Position numbers and translations under genes: made by a program
The notes under the pieces: generated by a model
Database searches by the model: none
What the model saw: only the letters and a program-made list of their open reading frames with translations
What the model was told of the DNA's origin: nothing
In this document: positions 44,356 through 54,270 of the stretch, in pieces
Layout: each line of letters opens with the position of its first letter
Numbering within the stretch: the stretch's first letter is position 1
Assembly (NCBI RefSeq): GCF_003461955.1
Contig: NZ_QTYB01000004.1
Coordinates: 62,001 to 126,000 of the forward strand
Origin: Ruminococcus sp. AM36-2AA
GTDB taxonomy: Bacteria > Bacillota > Clostridia > Lachnospirales > Lachnospiraceae
Reading direction: 5' to 3'
DNA: 64,000 bases

Positions 44356-45162
44356 ATGAAATTAAAATTGATCGCACTTGATATTGACGGTACACTTACC
44401 AACGATGAGAAAAAAATCACAGCAGATACCCTAAGCACACTTCTGAAATTTCAGGAACAGGGAATCCGGGTAATGCTGGCTTCTGCCAGACCTGTACCCG
44501 GACTTTATTCTGCTGCCAGTGAGCTGCGCCTTGGTGACCACCACGGCATCCTCATGGCCTACAACGGCGGAAAAGTCGTAGACGCCACAGACGGACAACT
44601 TCTTTCACAAACCCATATGGACCTTAATAAAACCCGGGAACTTCTCCGTTTTCTGGAAGCGCTTCCTGTCACTGTAATCCTGGACGACGGCGAACGCTTC
44701 TATGTGGAAGATGCTCATGGATATAAGGTGGAATACGAATGCTGGAACAATCAGATGGACTGCACAGAAGTCGATAACCTTGCAGATTTTCTGGATTTTT
44801 CCCCGGTAAAGCTTCTCCTATCTGTTGACCCGGATGAAATCCTGAACATTCAGGATATGATCCGCAGCCATCTTCCCGATGATCTCTGTGTTGTCCGCAC
44901 GGCACCTTTTTATCTGGAAATCATTCCGGTTTCCATCAATAAGGGAAAAGCTCTTCTTGATGTGTGCAGCCGCCTTTGTATCGATCCGGCTGACACGGCA
45001 GCATTCGGTGATTCCGAAAATGACATCCCTATGCTCCGGGCTGCCGGCTGTGGTGTTGCCATGGGTAATGCGGAAGATGCGGTAAAGGCTGTCGCTGATA
45101 AGGTTACACTGTCCAATAATTCGGACGGTATCGCTCATGCACTTCGTGAACTGATAATGTAA
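44356..45162 (+). CDS. Cof-type HAD hydrolase
   Basis: 268 residues. The nucleophile motif LIALDIDGTLTND is at the N-terminus, and the C2B cap is followed by INKGKALLDVCSRLC and the metal Asp pair in FGDSENDIPML. Enzymes of this group dephosphorylate sugar phosphates or cofactors such as PLP and FMN. Specific substrate unknown. Confidence 0.87.
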   Translation: MKLKLIALDIDGTLTNDEKKITADTLSTLLKFQEQGIRVMLASARPVPGLYSAASELRLGDHHGILMAYNGGKVVDATDGQLLSQTHMDLNKTRELLRFLEALPVTVILDDGERFYVEDAHGYKVEYECWNNQMDCTEVDNLADFLDFSPVKLLLSVDPDEILNIQDMIRSHLPDDLCVVRTAPFYLEIIPVSINKGKALLDVCSRLCIDPADTAAFGDSENDIPMLRAAGCGVAMGNAEDAVKAVADKVTLSNNSDGIAHALRELIM

Positions 45163-45233
45163 CAATTGTTTTCCTATTTCCATACTGGTATAATACGAAA
45201 AGACTTTTCAGTATCACGGAGGAAAAAATATCT

Positions 45234-46520
45234 ATGGAACTTTTATTTCTGGCGCTGTTTGCAGCCAGTCTCATCGCATGTGTAGTCACCGGTGCTTCTG
45301 TTGTTTTTGCCCTGATATTCGGGTACATTCTGTTCTTTTCCTATGGACTGATCCATGGAAAAAGTGTAAAAGAGATGCTTCGTTTTTCCCGGAACGGAAT
45401 TTTCACAGTAAAAAATGTTCTGCTGACTTTGTTACTGATCAGTATGCTCACAGCGATCTGGCGTGCCTGTGGTTCCATTGCCTATATCGTATATTATGCA
45501 TCTGCCATCTGTACTCCTTCCGTGATGCTGCTGGCGTCTTTTCTTCTGTGCTGTCTGATCTCCTTCCTTACGGGAACCTCCTTTGGAAGCGCTGCCACCA
45601 TCGGCGTAATCTGTATGACTATGGCCAACAGTATGGGTATTCCTCCCTTTCTTACCGGCGGCGCGATCCTGGCCGGGATTTTTTTCGGGGACCGGTGTTC
45701 TCCGGTTTCCACCAGTGCGCTTCTTGTCAGTGAACTGACAAAAACGGATCTTTTTTCCAATATCCGGAATATGACACGCAGTGCTCTGGTTCCCTTCATA
45801 CTCAGTTGTGTTCTGTATGGAATTCTCGGCTTTTCCGTCCATACCAGCACGGCTGTCGATACCACCCGGAACCTGCTTGTGAATTACTATAATTTCACTC
45901 CTCTGATGCTGCTGCCGGTTATGATCGTGCTGGTACTTTCCCTTCTTCATGTGGATGTAAAAAAGACCATTGCCATCAGCGGACTGGTGGGAATGGCCAT
46001 TGCGGTGAGTGTACAGCACTTTCCGGTGTCGGAACTTCCTGCTTTATGTTTCTCAGGATTTTCGCCTTCTGATGGGAAGATTGCGAAACTGATGAGCGGC
46101 GGCGGTTTTCTTTCCATGCTGCGGGTTTATCTGATCGTTGGAATTTCTTCCTGCTATTCCGGCATGTTTGAGGGAACCGGATTTCTGAACGGAATTGAAG
46201 CCCTGATGGAAAAACTGGGTTCCAGGATCACCCCTTATGGCACAACCTTACTGACTTCCATTGTCACTTCCGCCATCTCCTGCAACCAGACTCTTGCCAT
46301 CATGCTCACCAGCCAGCTGTGCGGGGAAAACAATCCGGAAAAATCTTCTTTTGCCCTGGATCTGGAAAATACGGTGGTGGTCATAGCGCCCATGATCCCC
46401 TGGTCCATTGCAGGAGCCGTGCCGCTGGCTGCCATTGGTGCGCCAAACATCAGTATCGCAGTTGCCTTTTATCTGTATCTGCTGCCGCTGTGGGGACTGG
46501 CTGTGCATCTGTTCAGGTAG
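45234..46520 (+). CDS. NhaC-family Na+/H+ antiporter
   Basis: 428 residues with about eleven helices. Family blocks include FLTGTSFGSAATIGVICMTM and GAILAGIFFGDRCSPVSTSA, the conserved GDRCSP segment of NhaC proteins. Some NhaC homologues move organic acids (malate/lactate) instead. Its 3' end overlaps the convergent MATE gene by 8 bp, with no terminator between them. Confidence 0.85.
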   Translation: MELLFLALFAASLIACVVTGASVVFALIFGYILFFSYGLIHGKSVKEMLRFSRNGIFTVKNVLLTLLLISMLTAIWRACGSIAYIVYYASAICTPSVMLLASFLLCCLISFLTGTSFGSAATIGVICMTMANSMGIPPFLTGGAILAGIFFGDRCSPVSTSALLVSELTKTDLFSNIRNMTRSALVPFILSCVLYGILGFSVHTSTAVDTTRNLLVNYYNFTPLMLLPVMIVLVLSLLHVDVKKTIAISGLVGMAIAVSVQHFPVSELPALCFSGFSPSDGKIAKLMSGGGFLSMLRVYLIVGISSCYSGMFEGTGFLNGIEALMEKLGSRITPYGTTLLTSIVTSAISCNQTLAIMLTSQLCGENNPEKSSFALDLENTVVVIAPMIPWSIAGAVPLAAIGAPNISIAVAFYLYLLPLWGLAVHLFR

Positions 46521-47784
46521 GGTCTGTTTTTACCGTCAGATCCTTCACCCAACGATACTTCTTATAATTCAGATACACAGCCGGGATCTTCACAAATTCA
46601 TCCAGACTGATGATAAAGTAAACCGCAAGCACCGGAAGCTTCAGCACAAATGCGGCGATAAGGCCCAGTGGAACCATAATACACCACATGGAAATACAGT
46701 CACAGTACAGCCCGAACTTACTGTCTCCGCCTGCACAGAAAATTCCGCTGATGGTTACTCCGTTTACCGAACGTCCGATCATATAATAAGCACAGATCAG
46801 GAGCATTCCCTTAAGATATCCTTCCGCTGTAACGCTTAGGTTGGCCGCACGGAGAATCAGCGGACTGAATGCCAGAAGCACCAGTCCGGACATGATTCCG
46901 CCACCGTTTCCAAGTCCCATACAGAAACATCCGGCCAGGTTTTTGACAATGCTGGCAATGGAATTGGCGGCTACCGCATCACTTCCCAGATGTCCCATAA
47001 TTACGGAATACATGGAAAATCCGGTTCCCCAGACGATCTCATTGCAGATCACCGGTGTTGTATATTTCCAGAAATCTCTCCTGAGAACGGGATCGTCTCT
47101 GCGGAGATATTTTGCCCGGAGTTTTACCTGATCTTTTCCCACAGTTTCCAGAACGCACCATGTAACTTCAATGATACGAGCCGTTACTGTTGCCAGTGCG
47201 GCTCCGGCAATCTCCATTCTTGGCATTCCGAATAATCCATAGATCAGCACTGCATTGATAAAAATATTTACTACCACACTTGTGGCGCTGATCATGCTGC
47301 TTTTTGCCGCTCTGCCGCTGTTTTTCAGGATGCAGAGATACATCTGTGAAATTCCGGTAAGCAGATAGGATACCGCGATCACACGAAGATACAGGGAACC
47401 GCCCCGGATCAGTACCGGATCATTGGTAAAGATCCTCATCAGCATTCCCGGGATCAGCAGCGCGGACAGAGTAAAGATCAGGGAGATTGCAGTCGTAACT
47501 TTCATCACAAAGGCAAAGATCCTCTCCACTGCCGGAATATCTCCCTTTCCCCAGTACTGGGCTGCGATAAGAGAAAGGCCGATGGTCATTGCTTCCAGAA
47601 GAAGGTTATGGATAAATGTTATCTGCCCTGCCAGAGATACTGCGGAAAGAGAATCCTGTGAGATCACTCCCAGCATCAGGGCATCGGATGCACTGACCAG
47701 AGCCAGCATAAACTGCTGAAAAGCGATGGGCATCACCAGGCTTATAAGCTTTCTGGTGAATGCCGGGTCTTTTTTATTTTTCAT
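46513..47784 (-). CDS. MATE family efflux transporter (second copy)
   Basis: 423 residues, twelve helices. N-terminal KLISLVMPIAFQQFMLALVS and SLAGQITFIHNLLLEAM mark a MATE protein. It overlaps the acetyltransferase gene by 11 bp, so the two are translated from one message. Only distantly similar to the MATE protein at 21315, so not a recent duplicate. Confidence 0.87.
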   Translation of the reverse strand: MKNKKDPAFTRKLISLVMPIAFQQFMLALVSASDALMLGVISQDSLSAVSLAGQITFIHNLLLEAMTIGLSLIAAQYWGKGDIPAVERIFAFVMKVTTAISLIFTLSALLIPGMLMRIFTNDPVLIRGGSLYLRVIAVSYLLTGISQMYLCILKNSGRAAKSSMISATSVVVNIFINAVLIYGLFGMPRMEIAGAALATVTARIIEVTWCVLETVGKDQVKLRAKYLRRDDPVLRRDFWKYTTPVICNEIVWGTGFSMYSVIMGHLGSDAVAANSIASIVKNLAGCFCMGLGNGGGIMSGLVLLAFSPLILRAANLSVTAEGYLKGMLLICAYYMIGRSVNGVTISGIFCAGGDSKFGLYCDCISMWCIMVPLGLIAAFVLKLPVLAVYFIISLDEFVKIPAVYLNYKKYRWVKDLTVKTDPT

Positions 47785-48397
47785 TTATTTTTGCCCATGC
47801 CTCCTCATCGAATTTCCGTTCTTTAAAGTAATATGGCTTGTCCGCATCCGTGATCTCGCGGATCACGCGGCAGGGATTTCCGGCTGCACATACATTGTCC
47901 GGAATGTCCTTTGTCACTACGCTTCCCGCGCCGATCACAACGTTATTTCCAATCTTTACACCCGGAAGAACGCAGCAGCTTCCGCCGATCCACACATTGT
48001 CCCCGATGGTGACAGGAATCCCGTACTCAAAAGCGGAATTACGGCTTTCCGGATGGATAGGATGTCCGGCTGTGTAAATACCTACATTGGGGCCAAACAT
48101 TACGTTATCCCCGATGGTGATTTTTCCCACATCCAGCATCACGCAGTGGGTGTTGGCATAAAAATTCTCTCCGACTTCGATATGGCTTCCGTACTCACAG
48201 TGAAACGGCGGCTCAAAATATACGTTTTTCTTATGCTTCAGTCCTGTGCGTTCCAGATATTCCATACCCTTTTCCGGGTCAAAAGGCATGGCCTCATTGT
48301 ACTTCCGGACGGCCTTTTTTGTTTCTTTCTGCTGCGCCACTACTGCATCATCGGAGATGTATGCCATTTCGTGATCTCTTCTGTAAATATTGTCCAT
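47774..48397 (-). CDS. Sugar O-acetyltransferase (maltose/galactoside acetyltransferase family)
   Basis: 207 residues. N-terminal Mac domain (MAYISDDAVVAQQKETKKAV) then left-handed beta-helix hexapeptide repeats (IEVGENFYANTHCVMLDVGK, GDNVMFGPNVGIYTAGHPIH with the catalytic His, GDNVWIGGSCCVLPGV). Transfers acetyl from acetyl-CoA to sugars. Divergent from an AraC gene that may control it. Confidence 0.9.
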   Translation of the reverse strand: MDNIYRRDHEMAYISDDAVVAQQKETKKAVRKYNEAMPFDPEKGMEYLERTGLKHKKNVYFEPPFHCEYGSHIEVGENFYANTHCVMLDVGKITIGDNVMFGPNVGIYTAGHPIHPESRNSAFEYGIPVTIGDNVWIGGSCCVLPGVKIGNNVVIGAGSVVTKDIPDNVCAAGNPCRVIREITDADKPYYFKERKFDEEAWAKINEK

Positions 48398-48629
48398 TGT
48401 AAATCCCTCTCTTATAAATACACTTTGTTTTCTTCAAAAAAATGCCCGGTGTCTCCTGACGCACTGTGAGTGATTCCGGAGAGGACGGCGGCATGCTCCA
48501 CTATATCTGCCTTACAGTTTACGCGGACATTGACCGAAGCATCTTTTCGTTTTATAATTATATTGTATATTTTTAAGTTATTCTATCGGTTTTCTATCTA
48601 ACTTTATAACAATCCTGCGAGGTATGAAT

Positions 48630-49499
48630 ATGATCTATATAGACTTAAAGGATGACCTTTCTGAAAAAATGGTCTACGATTATCCTGACTGTCCGGCCTA
48701 CACCATCCATGAAATGCTTTCCCACTATCCCAATTATTCCGCTATCAGCCACTGGCATGATGACATTGAATTTCTGATGATCCAGTCCGGCCAGATGCAA
48801 TATAATGTCAACGGAAAAATCCTCACTCTGGAACAGGGACAGGGGATTTTTGTAAATTCCAGGCAGATGCATTACGGATTTTCTGAAAGTCACAGGGAAT
48901 GTGAATTTTTTTGCATCCTCATCCACCCCATGCTTCTGTGCACATTACCTGCCTATGAAAAAAACTTCGTCCTTCCTCTGATCCGGAACAACGAAGTTCC
49001 CTTTTTTATCTTTGATCCCGGGATTTCCTGGCAGGCACAGATTCTGAAACAAATGGCCGACATCTATGTGCACCGTAAGAGTAAAACTGCTCCTTTACGG
49101 ATCCTATCCTCTTTTTCCCTGATCTGGGCTCTGCTTCTTGAACATCTGCCCTCTGCCTCCCGGACCGAAGACCATACCAATACAGATCTTACCGCCATCC
49201 GGAACATGACCGGTTTTATCCAGCAGAACTACACTTCCAGGATTTCCCTTAAGGAAATTGCGGCTGCCGGTTCCGTAGGTATCAGCAAATGCTGCAAACT
49301 CTTTTCCAGATATTTCAGCCAGAGTCCAAATCTCTATCTGAATCAGTACCGCCTGAATAAAAGTGCTCAGCTTCTCCGGGAAACCGATATGACTATAACA
49401 GAAATCGCTCTTTCCACCGGCTTTGGCAGTGCCAGTTATTATGCGGAATCTTTTCGAAAATGGGCAGGCATGAGTCCCGGGAAATTTCGCAAAACCTGA
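48630..49499 (+). CDS. AraC-family transcriptional regulator
   Basis: Start at 48630 because GAGG lies eight bases before this ATG and only one base before the ATG at 48624; 289 residues. N-terminal cupin with SHWHDDIEFLMIQSGQMQYN and LEQGQGIFVNSRQMHYGF. The C-terminal double HTH has SLKEIAAAGSVGISKCCKLF and ITEIALSTGFGSASYYAESF. It likely senses a sugar and controls the divergent acetyltransferase-MATE operon. Confidence 0.88.
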   Translation: MIYIDLKDDLSEKMVYDYPDCPAYTIHEMLSHYPNYSAISHWHDDIEFLMIQSGQMQYNVNGKILTLEQGQGIFVNSRQMHYGFSESHRECEFFCILIHPMLLCTLPAYEKNFVLPLIRNNEVPFFIFDPGISWQAQILKQMADIYVHRKSKTAPLRILSSFSLIWALLLEHLPSASRTEDHTNTDLTAIRNMTGFIQQNYTSRISLKEIAAAGSVGISKCCKLFSRYFSQSPNLYLNQYRLNKSAQLLRETDMTITEIALSTGFGSASYYAESFRKWAGMSPGKFRKT

Positions 49500-49516
49500 T
49501 AACTGCCCCAGGCAGA

Positions 49517-50362
49517 TCACACTGTCTTCCGGAATTTTGCCGGTGACACCCCGAACTGTTCCCGGAACAGATGATAAAAATGGCTCACATTAGAAAATCC
49601 ACAACACTCACAGATGTCCAGGATCTCCCTGTCTGTCTGCGCCAGAAGATAGACCGCGTATTTCAGACGTTCCTGGTTGATATACTGAGTAGGAGTTTTC
49701 CCGCTGATCTGCTTCATCAGCCTGCAGAGATGGCTCGGAGAACAGGGCGCCAGCTCACACATTCTTTCATAGCCTTCCTGAAGATTTTCGATCTTGGACA
49801 TATTTAAGAGAAGTTCTGACAGCCAGGACGGCATCTGATTCCAGGGATCCTTTTCATCGTAAATGAAAAAATAATCCTCCAGAAGAAGCGCAATGATACA
49901 CTGTGCATGATATCTTGCATGCCTGGGATGGCTTTCGTTTACCAGATTTCCGGCAGTATCCATGGCATCCAGGACTTTGCGGAAATTTTCCCCTTCCAGA
50001 TGAACATAGGCCGGCATCTCGCTGTTTATCAGTTTATCCATCTTTTCTTCCTGTTCCAGAAACAGAGAAACATTTCGAAGCACCTGGGTGGAAAAGCCCA
50101 GATTCCGGACACAGAAATTCTCTGAATGAAAAAAGCTGTAACTGTGCATATCATTGGGGCGTATAAAAAACAGGTCTCCTTTTTTCACCGTCTGCACGGA
50201 ATCATTGATCAAATGATAGGCCGTACCCTCTGAAATAATAAAAAGTTCATAATGATTATGGGTATGTAGCGGCACATGCTTGTAAATATCCGAGATCGTA
50301 TAGGAAAGTCCGGACTCTTTGCGCAGTGGATATTGTTCTTTTCCAAATACCGGTATTGCCAT
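49517..50362 (-). CDS. AraC-family transcriptional regulator
   Basis: 281 residues. Cupin sensor (HVPLHTHNHYELFIISEGTA, VKKGDLFFIRPNDMHSY) and a complete double HTH (CSPSHLCRLMKQISGKTPTQ, ILDICECCGFSNVSHFYHLF). It is convergent with the previous AraC gene (17-bp gap) and divergent from an MFS gene, its likely target. Confidence 0.88.
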   Translation of the reverse strand: MAIPVFGKEQYPLRKESGLSYTISDIYKHVPLHTHNHYELFIISEGTAYHLINDSVQTVKKGDLFFIRPNDMHSYSFFHSENFCVRNLGFSTQVLRNVSLFLEQEEKMDKLINSEMPAYVHLEGENFRKVLDAMDTAGNLVNESHPRHARYHAQCIIALLLEDYFFIYDEKDPWNQMPSWLSELLLNMSKIENLQEGYERMCELAPCSPSHLCRLMKQISGKTPTQYINQERLKYAVYLLAQTDREILDICECCGFSNVSHFYHLFREQFGVSPAKFRKTV

Positions 50363-50523
50363 TTTTTCTACTCCTCCCCGTTTTCTGATATCAATATACT
50401 ACAAAAATCTGACAGCTGTAAACAAGAAACACGGTGGAAATTATGATATTCTTTTACCGCATTGAAGAAGATTTCTCTGATGCAGAAACTTGATCTTTAT
50501 TTTTTCAGGGAGGACTTATTATC

Positions 50524-51717
50524 ATGTCATCATCCAAAGCTCGATTTTTTAATCCGGCTGTTGTAGGCCTGATCATGCTCAGCTTTTTTCTGGGTACCAG
50601 TGAATATACAGTGATCGGTATCCTGCCGGAAATTGCTGACGGATTCGGGATTTCACTGACACAGGCCGGAAGTATTGTATCTCTGTTTGCTTTCGCCTAT
50701 GGCCTGGGCACTCCGTTTCTGGCTGCCTATGTGGGAAAATACAACCGTTTCCGTATTACCATGCTTGGAATTTCACTGTTTGCACTCTGCAACCTGATCT
50801 GTGCCATTGCTACCAATTACATGGTATTTCTGGTATTCCGTATTCTTACGGCTGTCGTTTCCGGTACTGTGGTTTCCATCTCCATGACTTATGCGGAAGA
50901 TGTTGCTTCCATCCCGGAGCATATCCCAGGTGTGATCGCAGGTGTTTTTTCGGGCTTCAGTATCGCTTCGGTCATCGGTGTGCCTATCGCTTCCACCATC
51001 ACTCATGTTTTTGGATGGCGTGCGGCTTTTATCACGATCTTTGTGGCGACTCTGGCTCTGCTGGCGCTTCTGTTTATGAAACTGCCACGTCAGAACCGTC
51101 TGAAAGCAGGAAGTATCCTGGAACAGTTTAAGCTTTTTCTGGATAAAAGGATCTCCATCGGCTGTGCCATTGTTTTTCTGGCCGGTGCTTCCACTTACTG
51201 TTTTTATACATACCTGACACCGATCTTCCAGCAGGAACTTCACATTCCGGATTCCATGTTAAGCCTTGCACTTCTGATCTTCGGTATTGCAGCTATCACC
51301 AGCAACGTAAGTTCCGGTCAGGTGGCAAACAAAACCGGCATCCGCATGCTGCCTCTGATCTATGTGATCCAGACTGTATGTCTGCTGCTTCTTCCCATTG
51401 CCACCCACAATCTGGTAAGCGGAGGACTGGTACTTTTTATCCTGGGTGTTGTGATGTATCTTCTGAATTCACCGCTGCAGATGCATTTCCTGAAGATCGC
51501 CACCAGGGATCACCCTGCCTGTGTAAACCTGGCTTCTTCTCTGATCTCGGTTTTCTTTAACTTCGGTATTGCAGCCGGTTCTGCCATGGGTGGTGTGATC
51601 GTAAAATATGCCGGACTTCGGTTTGTGGGAATCGGCGGTGCCATTCCCGGTATCGGAGCGATCATCTGTGCGGTGATCCTGCTTCAGATCATGAAACCGG
51701 GTGCGGATATCCGGTAA
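50524..51717 (+). CDS. MFS transporter, DHA1 family (AraJ-like)
   Basis: 397 residues, twelve helices. GTSEYTVIGILPEIADGFGI is the DHA1 opening and the loop-2/3 motif region reads FLAAYVGKYNRFRITMLG. Likely proton-driven export of a sugar or drug. CAGGGAGGA precedes the ATG. Divergent from an AraC gene. Confidence 0.87.
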   Translation: MSSSKARFFNPAVVGLIMLSFFLGTSEYTVIGILPEIADGFGISLTQAGSIVSLFAFAYGLGTPFLAAYVGKYNRFRITMLGISLFALCNLICAIATNYMVFLVFRILTAVVSGTVVSISMTYAEDVASIPEHIPGVIAGVFSGFSIASVIGVPIASTITHVFGWRAAFITIFVATLALLALLFMKLPRQNRLKAGSILEQFKLFLDKRISIGCAIVFLAGASTYCFYTYLTPIFQQELHIPDSMLSLALLIFGIAAITSNVSSGQVANKTGIRMLPLIYVIQTVCLLLLPIATHNLVSGGLVLFILGVVMYLLNSPLQMHFLKIATRDHPACVNLASSLISVFFNFGIAAGSAMGGVIVKYAGLRFVGIGGAIPGIGAIICAVILLQIMKPGADIR

Positions 51718-51774
51718 ATCAAACAATACTGTCCATTTACCGGGACTATAGCATTTCCATAAATTACTGCTATA

Positions 51775-51831
51775 AAAAATACAGTCAGGAATATATCAGA
51801 ATCTACCTCCGATACTCCTGGCTGTATTTTT
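51775..51831. terminator. Bidirectional terminator between the MFS and GH36 genes
   Basis: AAAAATACAGTCAGGA (51775-51790) pairs with TCCTGGCTGTATTTTT (51816-51831) with one G-T pair; an inner TATC/GATA helix extends it. Confidence 0.88.
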
Positions 51832-51925
51832 ATCTGCATCTTGCCTTGTATCACTCTTTTTATTTTCCTGTAATTTTCATCATTCGTCGTTTTTACAGTC
51901 CAATAAAAAGGACTTTATATCTTTC

Positions 51926-54043
51926 TTATTTCATCTCGATCATAAACAGTCTGGCTGCTTTTTCCTGCGGCATCTTCACTACAAGATTTCCATTTTCGAT
52001 CTTATATTCGCACATCTCTTCTTTCGGATAGATCACGGATACTTTGCTGATCTTTTCTGCGTCTTCCAGCGGGATCACCGCTTCTGTTGTTCCCGGTGTC
52101 CATACAGAAAGATAGGTATTCTTCTCTGCTTTTACTCCGTAAGCGAGAACTTCCGACTTCAGAGTACCGAAGCCCAGCGGGAAGAACGGCACACCGTCAC
52201 GGACTTCCTCACGGATTTCCTTATACAGGGCGATTCCCTCTTTCATACGGTTCATGGAATTCTCGCCAAGCTTCCATACCATACCGCTGATATACGGGCG
52301 AAGGAGCATACCGTTTACCACATTGTAGATCACATGCTCTTCTTCATCCTCATACGGATATACCCACATGCCACCCTGCTCAGGGGCAACCGCACTTGCC
52401 ACATTGGCTGCAATATTGGCATTGTAGAGATAATCGGTCTGGTCACTGGTTGACTGAAGGCTTAAGACTTTCAGCATACCATAGTCCATACGCTGTCCGC
52501 CGGAACCGCAGTTCTCCACAACAAGATCCGGATAATCACGGAAGATCTCCTCATACCACTGATGGAGACATTCATAATGCTCACGGATGGCATCTGCACA
52601 GCTGTCGCTGTTCAATTCACTTCCGTATCCCATCGTTACGTTATAGTCCACCTTAAAGTACTCTACGCCATAATCACGGATCAGCCTGTCCACTACATCA
52701 CGGCAGTATTTCCGTACTTCCGGATTGCGGAAATCCAGCATGTAACGTTTGTTGTCAATGTGGCGTTTTCCATGGCGGCAGACAAACCAGTCATCCGGAA
52801 GTTTATTTGCAAGCTCACAGGCAACTCCCATAACTTCGATTTCCAGCCAGAGTCCCATTTTCAGGCCTTTGCTGTGTGCGTAATCGCAGACTTCTTTCAG
52901 GCCTCCAGGGAATCTTCCGGATGCTTCCTTCCATTCACCGACACGGTCCCACCAGAATCCGTCGTCATACCATCCTGCATCCAGACAGTAATATTCACAT
53001 CCCAGCTCTGCCGCCTTGTCAATGATGGAAAGCTCCCGCTCTGTTGTGGGATCTCCCATCAGGCAGTTCATGTAATCATTAAATACCACGTTCAGTTTCT
53101 CATCGTCCGGATTTGCTCTGCGTACTTTTCTACGATATCTGGTCAGCGCTGCTACTGCCGGATTCAGACCTCCTTTTACAACGGCTGCCCCTGCCGGAAC
53201 AGTTGTGAAGCATTCTCCCGGTTTCAGATTCTTATACCATCCATGCTCCTGCTCTGTGGCACCGCTTATAGTAAGATACAGATTCCCACCCTGGGCGGAA
53301 CCATATTCTATCAGCCACTGTCCGGAACTTTCAACCTGGAAAATATAAGTTTCCCCTGTTTCTCTGTCTTCGGCAATTCCCATTGGAAGATACTCGCAGG
53401 TAGACCAGCTTCCCTTTCCACTGTAACAATAACGGTTCAGTCCATATCCCTGATGATTAAATCCGTCTACGACCATTCCGTTTAAGTTCAGTGTCTCTGC
53501 ATCATATTTCTGCCACTGTGCCTCACAGCACCAGCTGTTAAACGGTACATAGATATCTGTTTTTTTGTAATAAGGTTTGTCACCGCCTCTGGAAATTCCC
53601 TGATATATAAAAGAAGAAACGTAAGTCAGGCCCTGATCTTCACTTCCCTCGTTGGTGATCTCTGTCCAGGTCTGCACTGCCGGAACTCCGTCAAACAGGC
53701 GCATATGATATACGGCTTTCAGCTTTTCCGGAGAAACCATTACGATCTCCAGTTCTTTTCCACCGTCCTGCTCTTTCAGTTCATGTTTCTCATAAACAAA
53801 GTCTACAGAGGACTGATTGATGTTGTTTTTGTAAGCATGCATATTCAGGCTTCCGGTGCCGCTTCTGTGGATCTCAACAGCCGGATAATAAATATCTTCC
53901 TTCGGCTCCATGGCTGCTTTTTTTACTTCCTGTGAAGAAAAATCTGCCAGCTCTACCACGCCGTTTTCACGGATACGGAACTGGATATCCAGGCCGTTTT
54001 CATGTAATTCGATTATTTTCATATTCCCGTTTTTGTAGCTCAT
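51926..54043 (-). CDS. Alpha-galactosidase, glycoside hydrolase family 36
   Basis: 705 residues, no signal peptide. N-terminal beta-supersandwich, then the TIM barrel with CLDAGWYDDGFWWDRVGEWK, GLKMGLWLEIEVMG, the nucleophile Asp466 (YFKVDYN) and acid/base Asp520 (ENCGSGGQRMDYG). Removes alpha-1,6-galactose from raffinose-type sugars inside the cell. GGGAGG lies nine bases before the ATG. The divergent AraC gene is the probable regulator. Freed galactose can enter metabolism through galE. Confidence 0.93.
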   Translation of the reverse strand: MSYKNGNMKIIELHENGLDIQFRIRENGVVELADFSSQEVKKAAMEPKEDIYYPAVEIHRSGTGSLNMHAYKNNINQSSVDFVYEKHELKEQDGGKELEIVMVSPEKLKAVYHMRLFDGVPAVQTWTEITNEGSEDQGLTYVSSFIYQGISRGGDKPYYKKTDIYVPFNSWCCEAQWQKYDAETLNLNGMVVDGFNHQGYGLNRYCYSGKGSWSTCEYLPMGIAEDRETGETYIFQVESSGQWLIEYGSAQGGNLYLTISGATEQEHGWYKNLKPGECFTTVPAGAAVVKGGLNPAVAALTRYRRKVRRANPDDEKLNVVFNDYMNCLMGDPTTERELSIIDKAAELGCEYYCLDAGWYDDGFWWDRVGEWKEASGRFPGGLKEVCDYAHSKGLKMGLWLEIEVMGVACELANKLPDDWFVCRHGKRHIDNKRYMLDFRNPEVRKYCRDVVDRLIRDYGVEYFKVDYNVTMGYGSELNSDSCADAIREHYECLHQWYEEIFRDYPDLVVENCGSGGQRMDYGMLKVLSLQSTSDQTDYLYNANIAANVASAVAPEQGGMWVYPYEDEEEHVIYNVVNGMLLRPYISGMVWKLGENSMNRMKEGIALYKEIREEVRDGVPFFPLGFGTLKSEVLAYGVKAEKNTYLSVWTPGTTEAVIPLEDAEKISKVSVIYPKEEMCEYKIENGNLVVKMPQEKAARLFMIEMK

Positions 54044-54207
54044 ACAAAATATCCTCCCGTTTTTGTAATCTTGATTTCAGTATATCATCGGATTTTCCGC
54101 AAGGTGACAGGTATCATCCCCTGAATGAAAAAATGCAATATATTGTCGCATTTATTTTTACGTGATATACTGTTCACAGACCACAAAACGGACATTACAG
54201 CAACTGT

Positions 54208-54240
54208 GGATTGCGAATATACGAGTCAAATGGATATTCG
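54208..54240. repeat. Structured repeat, degenerate copy D
   Basis: GGATTGCGAATAT (reverse complement of the repeat core) followed by GTCAAATGGATATTCG (direct core). The two halves face each other, forming an imperfect hairpin upstream of the AraC gene. Confidence 0.45.
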
Positions 54241-54270
54241 TGATCTCACCACATGCTCAGGAGGTTTTTC